Below are positions 46,634-58,400 of a stretch of DNA of 64,000 bases, piece after piece. The DNA lies in NCBI GenBank assembly GCA_018902385.1, contig JABSSW010000005.1, forward strand, positions 682,001 through 746,000, written 5' to 3'. The first letter of the stretch is position 1. Each line of letters starts with the position of its first letter. Position numbers and translations under genes: made by a program. The notes beneath the pieces are model-generated. The model was not told where the DNA came from and searched no databases. It was given only the letters and a program-made list of their open reading frames with translations. The DNA comes from Physcia stellaris. Taxonomy: Eukaryota; Ascomycota; Lecanoromycetes; Caliciales; Physciaceae.

Positions 46634-47895
46634 TCAAGGCCTTCGAGACGCATAATATACCTGCAATATGCCCGTTAACGACTGAATCAGCCCGAAAAAG
46701 ATGGTCAGTAGAAGGACCAGTACTGCGATCCAAAATGTATACCACTGAACTTTATTTCTTCTGTCATTCCACCATTGGGAAAGCGCCTTGGGTTGCGAAA
46801 GGTTGTACGTCTCGACTATAGTCTCCAGTCGTGCTCTCCAGAACTGGTATTCCCCAAGCTTTCTGTCCTTTGGAGTCATGATCAGATCCGCTGCCTTTGG
46901 ATCAAGATTCGGGTAGCGCTTCAGACATTTCTGGTACCACCTCTTACATTCAATGTTAGCTCGTGGTAGCAGAAGTGCAAGAGACCGAAGCGTTTCTTCC
47001 AATAGCTCTTTCGGTATAATGCTAATGATCATGGCGTTAGACATGAATCTCGCACCGGCATTTTAGAACAACAGGGTCACGACATGCGAAGTGATAATAT
47101 GATATACTGCTGGCATTGGCGGGTCGTATTGTTTGACAAGACGAGAACGATTTGCACTTACTCCGCTGCATCACCACCAAGGATCATTTGTAGAAGACTG
47201 GCGTGATGGAAAAGACTAATTGTGCCCAAATCATCGTTCAGCAACAAGTGGTCTGCCAAGTGATCGGTCCAGACTATATCGAAACCGCCCACACGCTTCA
47301 AGCTGTGTATGTTCATTCCCGCCGGTACGAGTAAAGGACCCTCTTCGTTCTTCGGTCGAGTATTCAAGACTCTCGCAGGGAAGCATTTTTGTACGAAGTC
47401 ATTTAAGGTCTCAGACTTCCCCCAAGCTAGGCGTGACCTCCCTGGGTAGAGCACCGCACTGTCGCAACCAACATTCAGCATCAGCCAGAGGCGTACAGCT
47501 AGATCCAGTGCATTGTTGATGCTGCCATCGCTGTGATGAACGGACTGTGCATTCCCAGCTCCATGGAGCCTTGACTGTTGGAAGTATTCCGACACTAACT
47601 CAGAATCGCGCGGTATATTCTTTGTCGACCTGAGATGTCTCACCAGACCAAGGAGGTCTTTATAGCTATGTATCGCGACAGGACTACCACTAAGCCGCCA
47701 CGCGTCCAGCTCGCTTCGGAAGTACCAAAAGTATGCTGCTTGTCGATTTTGTTCATATTGTACCATCTCGAGTGGAATATTGGGCCACAATGAGCGAACT
47801 ATCTCGTGCTGCAGTGGTATACTGAGCGTTGGAATCGCGTCATCAGGTATCAAAATCTCATCAAGTGCAGCTACTGTCGACCCTGGATCGGCCAT
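46634..47895 (-). CDS. fungal protein with C-terminal membrane anchor, unknown function
   Basis: Exons 47,895-47,162 and 47,048-46,634 join in frame (GCGGA|GTAAGT to GCGAG|ATTC) to 382 residues. The first two thirds are soluble and mixed helical, with ALDLAVRLWLMLNVG near 130-145 and GGFDIVWTDHLADHLLL near 207-222. The second exon starts with a leucine-rich helix (LLEETLRSLALLLP) and ends with LSQWWNDRRNKVQWYTFW running straight into one membrane helix (about 350-372) and a short tail. This WW-DRRN-VQWYTFW end is shared by many uncharacterised fungal proteins. It is transcribed divergently from the protease-like gene, 476 bp apart. Confidence 0.7.
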
Positions 47896-48371
47896 TTCCA
47901 CTGCTGGCGACGCTTTCTCTTACTTCCAAAGTTACAGCACAGCCCTAGACCTTATATGCAAGATGCAGTGAGAAGTCAAACAGCGTTAGTACGATTTGTA
48001 GAGTCCATTGCTCGAAATTGTCGATTTGGTATAAATCTCAAAGTGTTGAGGTAGCCTTGTGAGTATGCGTGTGGGCAGTGGTACGAGTATACCAAATAGT
48101 GGCGCAGTCTACAGTACTACTAGTATGTATGATGACGCCAGGTCTCTTGGCCTATGCGGCTCCTCCAGCCTTACTCAAGAAGTCCACGCTTCGGCTGCTA
48201 CAATGATATCGACATATTCGAAGGATAATATTCAAGAACCTCGACCATCGATTCGGTATATTGCGAGTCTGATCCACTCACAATCATAGAGACGGCCTCT
48301 TCGGACGCAGAATAGCAGCTGGTTCTTCGTTGACAGACACAGTGTGTCACGATTCATGCAAGTATTCGATC
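47896..48371. promoter_or_regulatory. divergent promoter region
   Basis: 476 bp between the start codons of the anchored protein (minus) and the protease-like protein (plus). No defined operator was seen. Confidence 0.45.
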
Positions 48372-51062
48372 ATGAAGACAATGACATCACATGTTGCTCC
48401 GATCACTCAAGCGCCTTCTCGGCTTGCGGCCGTTATTGCCAGCATCAGACACACAGCTGCTGTCGTCTCGACTAAGACGACCCGGCCCGAATTTCGCCAA
48501 TCCTTCGGCAATGAATTGAGCCCCATCGGTGGCCAGTGCCGTTGGGTAATCAAGGGCTATGCCCTTGAACTATGGCAGGATCTAACTCGAAGGGTCGACG
48601 AACTGTTGCATGAGAAACAAGGAGTGATCTATAGGCGATTCTCTAAACGGGATCAGCCAATAACTCGTCATTGTTGGATGCTTGGGCCTTCCATGGACTG
48701 TGCGCATCCAACTGCAGTAATTCTCTGTAATGAGTCTGTACTGCTCAAGAGAATCATGCGAATAATCCTTGAGCATAACTTCTTGGGTGAGAAAGGTTTC
48801 GATCTGAAGGGGATTCCGGCGTGCAATGTCCGCCTTCTATGGGACCCGGACGCAGTGACGCCGTTGAAAAATCCAACAATCTCGTATACCGGCCGAAGTT
48901 CAGAGGCAAAGGGCCACGACCCAGATAAGTATCCGTGCTTCATCTGCAGCTCTGGCATGATACACCATGACTCTGGTAGATCTGCTACACTCGGCGGTGT
49001 TCTTCAAGTAGATGGGACGACATTCGGACTCACTGCTGGACATATCTTAAATAACGCTCTGGCTCCTCAGGTTAACACGATTAATAACCAGAACATCGTT
49101 CTCTACGGCAGTGACTGGGCACTCGAGAGCCCAAATGAAAGCGAAGATGAGGATTGTTTTGGTCAAGAGTTGGAGGAGAACGAGCCTACTAATCGTGAAG
49201 AGCGATCGCCGCAGTACGTTCACGAGGCTGTCTATGATAGCCGGCAATCAGTCAGAGGACATCCACTGATAAGTATGTGCATTCTGTAATTATTGAACAT
49301 TCTAGAACTATTGCTGAATATCAATGTCCAAAGCTGCATCAGGAAAGGGTAAAAACATACACCATGTCATGGCAGTCTTCCAGTTCCAGTCAACCGGTAT
49401 ACTTGGGCCGAGTTCCTATGGGCAATCATTGCGCATAGTGGCTGCATCAGGGCACGATAGATCGCATAGTGGACAAGGCTCCGACTGGGCTTTACTTGAG
49501 CTACCTGACACGCTGCAGAACAAGGCAAATGCTGTCGACGATTATGATGGCTACATAGTCCAAGATATCGAGGTGGATCTTACACAAGGTCGTGTCATAT
49601 TACTTACAAGAAGAGGCCAGATCAGTTGCATTGGAGCCGGATCTGCTAGCTCCATTATGCTCCCTGGAAGCGAAATTTTCATGGACGTCTGGTCCTTATG
49701 CAGCGAAGAGGTTTTAGGTCAGAATTTTTGAGACAATCGCGTTTTCTAAGGATGCTAATGAAGTACAAGAACCCGGCGATTGCGGATCCTGGGCCATTGA
49801 TGAGTCGTCGAACAAACTGCTGGGTCTAGTCGTGGCCGATTGCAACACCACTGGTGAAGTTTTCATCATACCTGCAAAGGCGGTGTTCGCAGACATCAAG
49901 CTGAGCCTTCCGGCGAGGGAGGTGCGGCTACCGAGATACCATCCCAAACATCCTCGCGCACCCACTGACCTTCCCGAATCCACCGCACATCAGTCTTCAG
50001 TGGAGAAGAAAGATATCTACCAACCAGCGAATGACCTAACCAGAGCGAAGCGATTAAATTTGCCAGAAGATGAAGTACCAATCAAAGATATACCGGAAGA
50101 ATTGGAATCTTCATGGAAGTCGTCTAGATTGGGTGAATCGTGGCAAAATACCGGCGAAATCAGTTATCCAGTGTGTATCTCAATCATCCGTGTGCTTATC
50201 AGCTGATTTTAGTCAAGTTATCCTACGACATTGTTCCACGTATACCATTGAACTTGACTTTTGTGGTCAAGGTTGACGAGATTCGACCCAACAGGAAAAC
50301 TACACCGCGCTCTTTGGATCATCCTCAGGGCGCCTTTTTCCCCCCAGAACGAAGAAATGGTTACGATTCAGGCTCAAGCCACTATTTTCGATTCAAGCAT
50401 AGTTATTTTGATGCTTTAGGACCAGATCCAGAGAAACATCTGCTTCACGTATCCGATTTGGAATTGTATAGTGTAGCCACGGTTTTCTGCCAAGAAACGA
50501 GCACAGATCACTTGTTAGGGGTACAAACTGACGCAAGAGTCCACGATGTATCACATTTCGGCGGTGGTTGGAGGCCCCTGTCCTTTCACTATCAGATAAA
50601 CGGTAGTAGCAGCTTTGCATCTTTGGCTTATTCAGGCAATCAAGTCGAGCTTCCAGCACCTATACCTCCAGGATGGAATAACCTTGTACCACAACGTTAC
50701 CGCTACCAAAACAAGATTGATGCAGATGGAAGAATAATCCAACCAAACACAAAATTCGGAGGCCTCATTGGTAAGTTGCCACTTCTGGTTGCGCTGGCAG
50801 CATTTTCGGCACCCCGAGACAGCCTTGACGAGGTGCTCAAGAATCATATCAGAGGCGGAAGATGGATACCCCATAATTATAACACTGGCCGTCAGTCTCT
50901 CTGTTTACTTGATCATCAAATATACCACTGACTAGTACAGGCATACCTGAACGTGGTTTAGTCGTTAAAATCTATCTAGATCCATCGAACCCGTCCTGGT
51001 CCACTTCCCAGGCCCTTCATCTTTTAGAAGACGGCCACTATGGTCCTTTCCTTGGACCTTGA
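48372..51062 (+). CDS. large trypsin-fold (PA clan) protein with Cys at the nucleophile position
   Basis: Five exons keep frame throughout: 48,372-49,272, 49,334-49,717, 49,770-50,174, 50,213-50,890 and 50,941-51,062, giving 829 residues. Candidate catalytic triad: His224 (LTAGH), Asp351 (SDWALLEL) and Cys433 (PGDCGSW), the order and spacing of a chymotrypsin-like domain with Cys where trypsin has Ser. The N-terminal 180 residues and the C-terminal 380 residues are unrelated to known families as far as I can tell; the C-terminal half has WNNLVPQRYRYQNK and a GGLIGKLPLLVALAAF helix. No signal peptide, so probably intracellular. The third donor (GTATCT) and the first acceptor (AAAG) are weak, so exon edges are less certain there. 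A split into two genes is possible but less likely given the frame continuity. Confidence 0.65.
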
Positions 51063-51936
51063 ATAAAACGGAACTTGTTCATCTCGTAATACCAGAGAGT
51101 TACGCTCAGTTTGTGGCTTGATTCTCGAGATTGGGTTCCTTTTGCGACAGCCTCTCTCTATCAAGCGTTCCGCAACATTTCGAGTATGCGGTCTCTCGTA
51201 GGTAACTAGACGAATCATTCCGTGAATGACATGAGAAATATCTAGAGTCTAGGGACCTTACAAACATCTTGGCTTTCAGTCGACCTAGTAATAAGCATGT
51301 CGGCGACGCAGCAGGCACAGGGAGTGCTTGTCTTGTATTCATCAGGACGCGCCAACGTCCACTAAGCTCTTACGGACCACATTTCGAATGAAACCCGCTC
51401 TCACCGATCTAACCATCGCTGTACACGCGTCTACCCTCTTCACCAAGCGTCCAACATCCATGCCTTGTACGTAGGGCAAAGGGAGGAGATGCGTAAATCA
51501 GTATATAAAAATTCGATATCGGCCTGCCAGACAGGGGTGCTGATGCAGGGAAGGTGCATAGCTCGATCGATATAATACAGGCGGTCGCTCATTGCTTTCC
51601 CTTCTGTTCTTCATTCTTTAACCCTTTATTTTCCCCTTCATTCACTTCTGAAGAGTCGTTTCATGTAATTTTGACTCCATAGTCCGATCGCGTACATAAA
51701 AAAGTCAATCGACGATGCTAATTTTCAGCAGAGTTCTTGTTATGAGTGTTTCTTGCATAGACGGTGCTCGCTGGTCGGGCGAATCACCAAAGTAAGCTTT
51801 TAGGGGCATTAGCAACACAAACTCGACATCCCTCATCCCTCACTCATCATCTACTTAGCACCCTCAAACCAGGATTTTTCTTCCATATCATCCCTATCTC
51901 TCTATAAGCGCAGCCCAAAACCTTCACTTCGGAATC
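51063..51936. other. intergenic, no gene seen
   Basis: Open frames at 51,024-51,342 (minus) have no domain. The last 150 bp before 51,937 are pyrimidine-rich with a TATAAG-like word at about 51,902, as in fungal promoters. Confidence 0.4.
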
Positions 51937-52161
51937 ATGTGTCCTGCGAATAAGAGGATAAGACTGGAGAAGAAGGAGAAGAAGAAGAAGAAGTCGATGA
52001 TTGGGTGTTTAGATTGTTCTTTGAGAAACGTGGAAGCGATTGATGAAAAGGAGGAAAGATGGGAGAGAGAGGATTTGGGTTTACGACAGGATCAGAGATT
52101 GGAGATTGAAAGGACGCTGGAGTGTAAATTGCGAGAGAATGGGAGAAGAGATAGAGGTTGA
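51937..52161 (+). CDS. possible small charged protein, 74 residues
   Basis: The ATG at 51,937 follows a CT-rich leader with a TATA-like word, a good fungal promoter context. The product is extremely charged: a Lys/Glu block (LEKKEKKKKK) at 10-20, a CLDC motif near 24, then Arg/Glu helices to the end. No domain is recognised. It may be the first exon of a longer gene continuing into 52,158-52,517. Confidence 0.3.
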   Translation: MCPANKRIRLEKKEKKKKKSMIGCLDCSLRNVEAIDEKEERWEREDLGLRQDQRLEIERTLECKLRENGRRDRG

Positions 52162-52517
52162 GATGGAGTATTGTCATTGTTGATGGGTATTATTACCTTC
52201 ATGATATACCCAACTACAAATTTGAGTTTCATTTCCATGAATCTTTTTGGCCATATGTGCCTTTAGAGGTTATGTTGACTTTAGTTGCCTTTGATAAGCG
52301 TTTGGAATCCTCAATCACAAAAGATAATGCTGCTTGTGAGAGTATTTTATCTTCTGAAGTTGTTGAGATGAGATGCAATTTTGTTCCAATGAATGAATAT
52401 TCGAGCTTGAAAGAGATTGAAGAAATAGAGGCAATACCCGAAGAGAAACCAGTGGTTTTAGCAGGAAGCTGTTTCTCACTGCATGTTTTAGCACAAGGTC
52501 CGAGACCGAGCCCCTGA
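52158..52517 (+). CDS. possible exon or gene fragment, unknown
   Basis: A frame of about 119 codons without its own ATG at the start. The composition is protein-like (YKFEFHFHESFWPYVPLEVM, later EIEEIEAIPEEKPVVLAG). It abuts the upstream small frame in another phase, so a splice between them is conceivable; no clean donor was found. No family recognised. Confidence 0.2.
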   Translation: MRWSIVIVDGYYYLHDIPNYKFEFHFHESFWPYVPLEVMLTLVAFDKRLESSITKDNAACESILSSEVVEMRCNFVPMNEYSSLKEIEEIEAIPEEKPVVLAGSCFSLHVLAQGPRPSP

Positions 52518-53202
52518 ATTATTCACAGTCTTTGTCCCTTCTAGTAACGAAAGTCTTCTATTCATAATGTGGTGTGGAATGCGTACTAAACTATTTCAAT
52601 TTTTAGGGCACTACATCTGCTCTGAAAATTGTGGGACAAGAAATGGGACGAGAAAGTGACCTGAAGGATTAGTATGCTGATGAGATGTAATATGACGGAG
52701 CTGAAAATGAACAGATCAAATCGACTGAGTGATTTGCTCTGTAGATAATTCAACACATGCTCGCAATGAATTTCATCAGGTAGAAAGGGCTGAAATGAAA
52801 GAAAAAATGAAAGAATCTTCGATTTGAAACATTATTAACAAATATTTCCTCACACTGTCGACTGAATGACTAATTGCATCACTCCCTTATTGAGAACAAC
52901 TACGCCTGAACGCGTGGCTCGACAGTGTTCCCTGTGGTGAAGCTCTGAAGTATTTCTTGTCGATTCGAAGAAGTGGAGAAGCGGATTTTCTTTGGCCAAC
53001 GCCGGACGGTTAGGTGTATTTCTTCCAGACGGCTTGGCTGTGACTATGCCCGATTATTTCCAAAGACCCTTATCTTCAAAATCCCTCTCGACCCCGGTTC
53101 CTGGCCTATACAAGAATCGTTCTGTGCTCTTTGAGATAGTGGTTTATGGACCACTGCAGCCGTGTTTTTCTCAGATGCTGACTCTCTGCCGATCCCGCAG
53201 AA
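52518..53202. other. intergenic, no gene seen
   Basis: Somewhat AT-rich. Only a short plus-strand frame at 52,992-53,243, which runs into the antisense of the next gene and has no recognisable content. Confidence 0.4.
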
Positions 53203-53886
53203 CTACCAGTGTGGAAGTATCTCTGCTACATCAAAAGTCTTGAATACGTTGATCGGTAACTCCCTTAGACCAGCCAAAGCCTCCACAATCATGTACATCC
53301 GTGCTGCAGCATACAAAAACACAATGGGCATCAATAGCCCGACTTCCCATACCAGCATCGGTTTGGCGTGCTTCTGCTCCGTCTCGAATGCATCAAGGCG
53401 AATTCTTGTATTCTGACGTTTCATACCACTCTCGACGTCTGGTCCTGGTGTAAGCATCCTCTTCTTCAGCCCTAGCCAGAGGAGGTATCTGTGCCACCGG
53501 CCGAAGCGGTGACGGGCTGCGATGGTCTCAAAGACCCACCAGGGGACGGTAGCACCAAGAATTAACGAGCTCGAGATCCGCCACAGAAGTAACTCCAATA
53601 GGGAGGGGAATATGAATTGCCATTCGATTAGGTGGAATGCTGCGTATACTGTCATACAGAATAGTGCAAGCTTCTCGAGACTGCCGGTATCGGGGAAACG
53701 GTCGTTGGGGAAACATGGGAGTGGTTTCTCCCGGTTGTCACACCTTAGATTGAAAAACGACATCATATCGTAATTACACGTAGAGAATTCTTTCGCCACG
53801 AAATCAAGAGGTGTGTGCCGATATGGCGCAACGGCTGCATCACCAGCATCAACCAAGATTTGAGCAGTTGTAGCCTCTCTAGCCAT
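53203..53886 (-). CDS. fungal membrane protein, C-terminal part of an uncharacterised family
   Basis: 227 residues from the ATG at 53,886, or about 187 from the in-frame ATGs at 53,766/53,763. Membrane helices are visible at about 90-110 (LFCMTVYAAFHLIEWQFIF), 112-140 and 185-210, followed by ARMYMIVEALAGLRELPINV. The sequence HLIEWQFIFPS-LLWRISS and the ARMY-VEA-LRELP end recur in many long fungal membrane proteins with a larger N-terminal part, so this copy appears N-terminally short. Starting at 53,886 would leave only 30 bp to the next, divergent start, which favours the inner ATG. Confidence 0.6.
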   Translation of the reverse strand: MAREATTAQILVDAGDAAVAPYRHTPLDFVAKEFSTCNYDMMSFFNLRCDNREKPLPCFPNDRFPDTGSLEKLALFCMTVYAAFHLIEWQFIFPSLLELLLWRISSSLILGATVPWWVFETIAARHRFGRWHRYLLWLGLKKRMLTPGPDVESGMKRQNTRIRLDAFETEQKHAKPMLVWEVGLLMPIVFLYAAARMYMIVEALAGLRELPINVFKTFDVAEILPHW

Positions 53887-53916
53887 CTGAACGCGCAACT
53901 ACTCTCCGCTCCAAAA

Positions 53917-54863
53917 ATGGTCAAAGATGCTACTCGACCATCATCTTCGACGGCTCCAGACAATACAACCACTGGCAGTTCGGCAGCAATCAACGACGCG
54001 TCTTGCAAGCATCAACCTTTCTGGCCCTTGATCGCCTCGAAGGACGAAATCCCAGATTGGCTGCGCGACAATGATTTCATTTTCAACGGTCACCCAATGC
54101 CAACATATTCGTATCGACGCTCGCTTCGCCTGTGGCGATGCTTGCACATGGAGACTGTCAACATCTGGACACATCTTCTAGGATCTGCAGGCTTCCTCGC
54201 TACGGGCGTCATACTCTATCAGTACCCCCAGCTGCTCCAAGTCTTCGCTTGACTACAGGGGACTTTTTCGTTTTTGGTACTTCATTGACTGCGGCCGCCG
54301 TATGCTTTGGCCTTAGTGCCACTTTTCATACCTTGAGAAGCCATTCCTATCACGTCCACCATCTGTGGGGAAAGATGGATATTCTTGGCATCTGTGTGCT
54401 AGCTCTTGGGGGTGGAATGTCCATGACCTACTACGCGTTCTACTGCAGCCCAGCAATTCAGCGAGTCTACTGGGCCGTCAATGCAATCTCAGCCGGTGCC
54501 GCTGCATTTACCCTATTTGACACGGGTGGAGGAGGCAACAAAATGAGGACTCTGCGAGGCGGTGTCTTCAGCTTGCTGGCTCTCTCGGCCATGTTGCCAG
54601 CTTTCCACGATGTAGGTTTGAAAGGGTGGGAGCGGGCATGCAGCGAGTTTGGCGTACATTGGTATCTCGCGGAAGCTCTGTCTCTGCTACTTGGTGTAGG
54701 TTTGTTCGTTGGAAGACTTCCGGAGAGACTCAGTCCTGGAAGCTTTGATATCTGGGGCCATTCGCATCAGCTGTTTCACTCTTGCGCTCTGTTAGGTACG
54801 GTCTTCCATGTTGTTGGACTTGCGACTGGGTTCCATTATCGACAGGTAAACGCGAGTTGCTAA
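53917..54863 (+). pseudogene. PAQR/Izh (hemolysin III, adiponectin-receptor-like) protein with a frame break
   Basis: The ATG at 53,917 opens a PAQR protein. The N-terminus is disordered, then IPDWLRDNDFIFNGHP and HMETVNIWTHLLG (E-x2-N-x3-H), SATFHTLRSHS (S-x3-H) and HSHQLFHSC (H-x3-H), the zinc-binding residues of the seven-helix PAQR core. The first frame stops at about 54,252 and the rest continues in another frame (GDFFVFGTSLTAAAVCFGLS onward to 54,863). The shift falls at or just after a CCCCC run (54,224-54,228); one more C there would give a continuous protein of about 316 residues. No intron of usable length fits. Either a sequencing or assembly slip or a recent inactivation. Izh-type receptors act in membranes in sterol and zinc homeostasis. 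Confidence 0.75.
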
Positions 54864-55459
54864 CTAGTGCTTGGCACTAATTGATATACACGGTACTTTA
54901 AGCGATACGAGAAGGACAGAAGCGGACATAGGCTAGAAAGCCTACGAAGAGAGTTGATTCTTCCGATTATGCCCCATCAAATGCCTTAGTCTACTTCCGG
55001 CCGAACCGCCGAAGGAGCCATGTAAATACCCAATAGATAAAAATCACCGTTACCACAACTGGTGAACCTAAATCTAGGAAGCTCCCGCCGAAGTAAGTTG
55101 AGCTCCACCCAGCGGGTCTTTCTCAAGCGCACAGGATACAAGAGTCTTTCTCTTGACGGACGAAGCTCGGTGTTGATGTGTTATAATATTACTGTCTATT
55201 TTAGATAACTGCATGGTAAAAACACTCAAAACAGACTTGAGTCTTACTGTAAATGACTCGAGCGAAATCTTTCCTAGAGACGTTTAGCGAGGAAAGATGT
55301 CATTTCCTTACTACAGAAAACTAAAAATGGGAGAACACTTCACGTTGCCATCAATCAATAAAAACATGCTGAGATGTGGTTTACGTCAGATTTGATATAC
55401 ACATATCTCATCTAAGTACGCTTCTCAATAAAAGAAGCAGAAGCAGAAGCAGCAAGCTC
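54864..55459. other. intergenic, no gene seen
   Basis: About 0.6 kb between the 3' ends of two convergent genes. AGAAGC repeats (about 55,433-55,452) lie just past the stop of the reductase gene. Confidence 0.45.
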
Positions 55460-58400
55460 TTAGTTATTTGACACCCATTCCCCCACCCACTTCTTCACCC
55501 ACTCCGCATTGACACCTCTCAGCGCCCCCATCTTCTCGCTCCTCGCCAAAGTCCCCTCGATCTCCAGCTCCCCACCAGAATAGCTCTCAGCATCGAGCAA
55601 AGAGTCGTAGAAACCCAGCAACTTGACAGCCGGGTTGCGCTGCACGTAGTCTTCCAGCTGCTGCGCCCCGGATCCTTGTTTCGCGGCTGCTTCGCTATCC
55701 TGACGGACTTTCTCCAGCCAGGACGTTAGTGGGATGACTTCGATGGGGGTTTGGGTGATGGATTCCAGGGAGTGGAGGACGGTGTCCCTGACCAGATCCC
55801 AATGCACGGGATGCGGGTTCAAGGGGTGGAACACGCTGATGGGATTTTGTTGCTGGATTCCGGCACTGTTTGATTCTGATACTTTCAGGTTTGATGACTT
55901 GGAGCGCTGAGTCTCCTGCAGTGCCAATTCGAGCAGGATCTCCGCGAGCAGATCAATGGGGACCCAATCGACGGTGTCGAATCTTGGGCCCAGGGAGTGC
56001 GGGATGGCGCCGATGTGCAGGGAGCTGAGCACTAGGCTTGGGAGCCATTCGGCTTTGTTCCAGACCCCACGGTGCTGCACTGCTCCTGCGATTTGACCGA
56101 CTCGGGCGAACGAGGTTGGGATTCCTAGTTGGCGTCCCGCGTATTCGAGCAGGACTTCGGCGACGTGTTTGCTCTCGGCGTAACCGTTCGGAGCGGGCGC
56201 CGTGTTGCTTTGGATGGCTTGTTCTGGGATCCTCCCTGTGGGGCTGCGATGGGACATGACCGAGCTGATTGACGAGATGAAGAATAATGCTGGACATCTT
56301 GGTGCTTCGGTGACCAATTCGATCAAATTGACCAGACCGTCGAGTTGGGGGAGAAATGATTGAAGGTTGAGATTGAAGTTTACGGGCCATGCGTTGTGGA
56401 TGACCAGCGTTATGGACTGCTTTAGACTTGTGAGGATTTCGCTCTCGAGGCCCAGTCCTTTCTGGGAAAAGTCTGCAGTGAGGAATGTAGTACGTGCGGA
56501 CGGCAAATGTTCAGCTAGGCCGTGACTGTGGTTTTTCTCTAGTTGAACTGTGCCACTGTCTTTGCGTCTGTTGAGACAGTATACATGAGCGACTTCTGTA
56601 TTGGAAAGTAAGCGGCCCAAGAGATGTGAGCCGAGTGCGCCCGTAGAGCCAGTGAGAAGTACCACATGTCCGCTGAAATCGGTTGTAAAGTCCCCCGGCC
56701 TGCTGAGATGATCAATTTTGGATTTGTATGTCTCCAGGATCTCTGCTTGCAACGATGATCTTGTAGATTCTATTGCTGCCCGTGACACATGTCGCTCTTC
56801 ACAAAGGTGAAGGAGTGCCTTGCTCAGGGTGGAAATAGAGGGATTCGTGTAAATTGTACTGGGGGCAATGCTTGTTATCCCAAGACCTTGTCTTACGGTT
56901 CGTACCAGTAAGAGAGCATGTAACGAGTCCATTCCGAGATTAAAGAAATCATCTGTATCTTCATATTCCTTCCAGTTCGTGATCGAGGAGACGTGGTGTC
57001 GGAGAAAGTCAGAGACTTTCCGCTCTGTAAGCTCACCAGTAAGGGGTTGTACTTCACTACCACTGGGGCCAGAAATCTTCTCGGCATCGGCATAAAGTGA
57101 TTCGATTTCGTCGGCATAAAGTTTGAGTGTACCGCTTCTTTGTATAGTACCTTTGCCTGCACGCAGTATTGGCTTCTTAGGCTGGGTGAATATGATGTGA
57201 GACTTGACAATGCGAGCATGGCTGGGCGCATCTTTATTGGCTTCCTCAACAGTTGGCCAGATTAGTTCGAGCAACTTCGCTCGCTCCAGTGGTGAGAGTT
57301 CCTGATCTGCTCCAGCTGGCTCGATTAGTAGCGCAGCTTGGAATCTTTGAGCACCAAAGACCAATGCCGCGTTGACTTCACGGCTGTGTGTGACTATGTA
57401 CTGCTCCATGGAAATGGGATTGGTCTTTTCACCGTTCAAAAAAACTATTATATCATCTGCTCTAGCACGCCAACTCCAGAGTTGAGCTTTGTCCTTTGAT
57501 GGATGGCGCATGAAAAGATCTCGGCTTCCGTATTCGTCCAAGTCCGGAAACAAGGTAAAGGTAGGTTGCGTAGCCTCTTTTGCCTTATCTCGAACCACAT
57601 ACAACTCGTGCATGTCCTCCGCTACGTAGCGGAACTCAATACCCAAGTCAGGGTGGAACTCAACGAATTTCCAGTCCTCGGGACTTCTGTTATGAAGAGA
57701 AAGTAGATTCGGTGTTAGGCCCAGTTCAGTGGCACCAAATTGATTGAGTAGTCTGATTTTCGAGCATACGACGTCTCCAATTGACTGTGGAAGGTCACCT
57801 CCACAGTAGATGATCGTCTCCAAATTGCGAGCACAGTAGTCAAGAAGCATAGGATTTGCACTCAGCTCCTGCACGATCGAAGGAACCAGGAAGGCTATAT
57901 CAGCGGGAGTCTGTTTCAATGCTTCAACAAGCCCTTCTGCAGTGGGGATTGCCCCTGATGTGGGCGCAATCATGACGGTGCCAAATGGTATAGCATTGAA
58001 AAGGTGACTGACAATGTAGGCACCCTGAACCTCAGTGAGCAGTAGGCTTCTATCAAACGCTGGGAGTATCGCGTGCTACTCACATGAAAGGGGGGAAATG
58101 TTATGAAAACCCTTTTGCCTTGAATAATTTTGTCTTGACTCTCATATCCCGCTGGCGGTGCCAGAGATATCATATTCATATTCCTGACGGCGGATTTGTG
58201 AGTATATATGATGGATTTGGGTATGCCGGTCGAGCCCGAGGTGTGACTTTGATTAAAAGTTAGCTTAGCATCTACATGGCCTGTGTACCTAAGACTTACA
58301 CAGCGAATAGTGGTTCATCGGCAATCTCATTGTAGTCCCTCTCAAATGGAAAGTGTGGATGCTCGTGTTGGAGGAGGTCTTCAGCGCTGGGGACTTCGAT

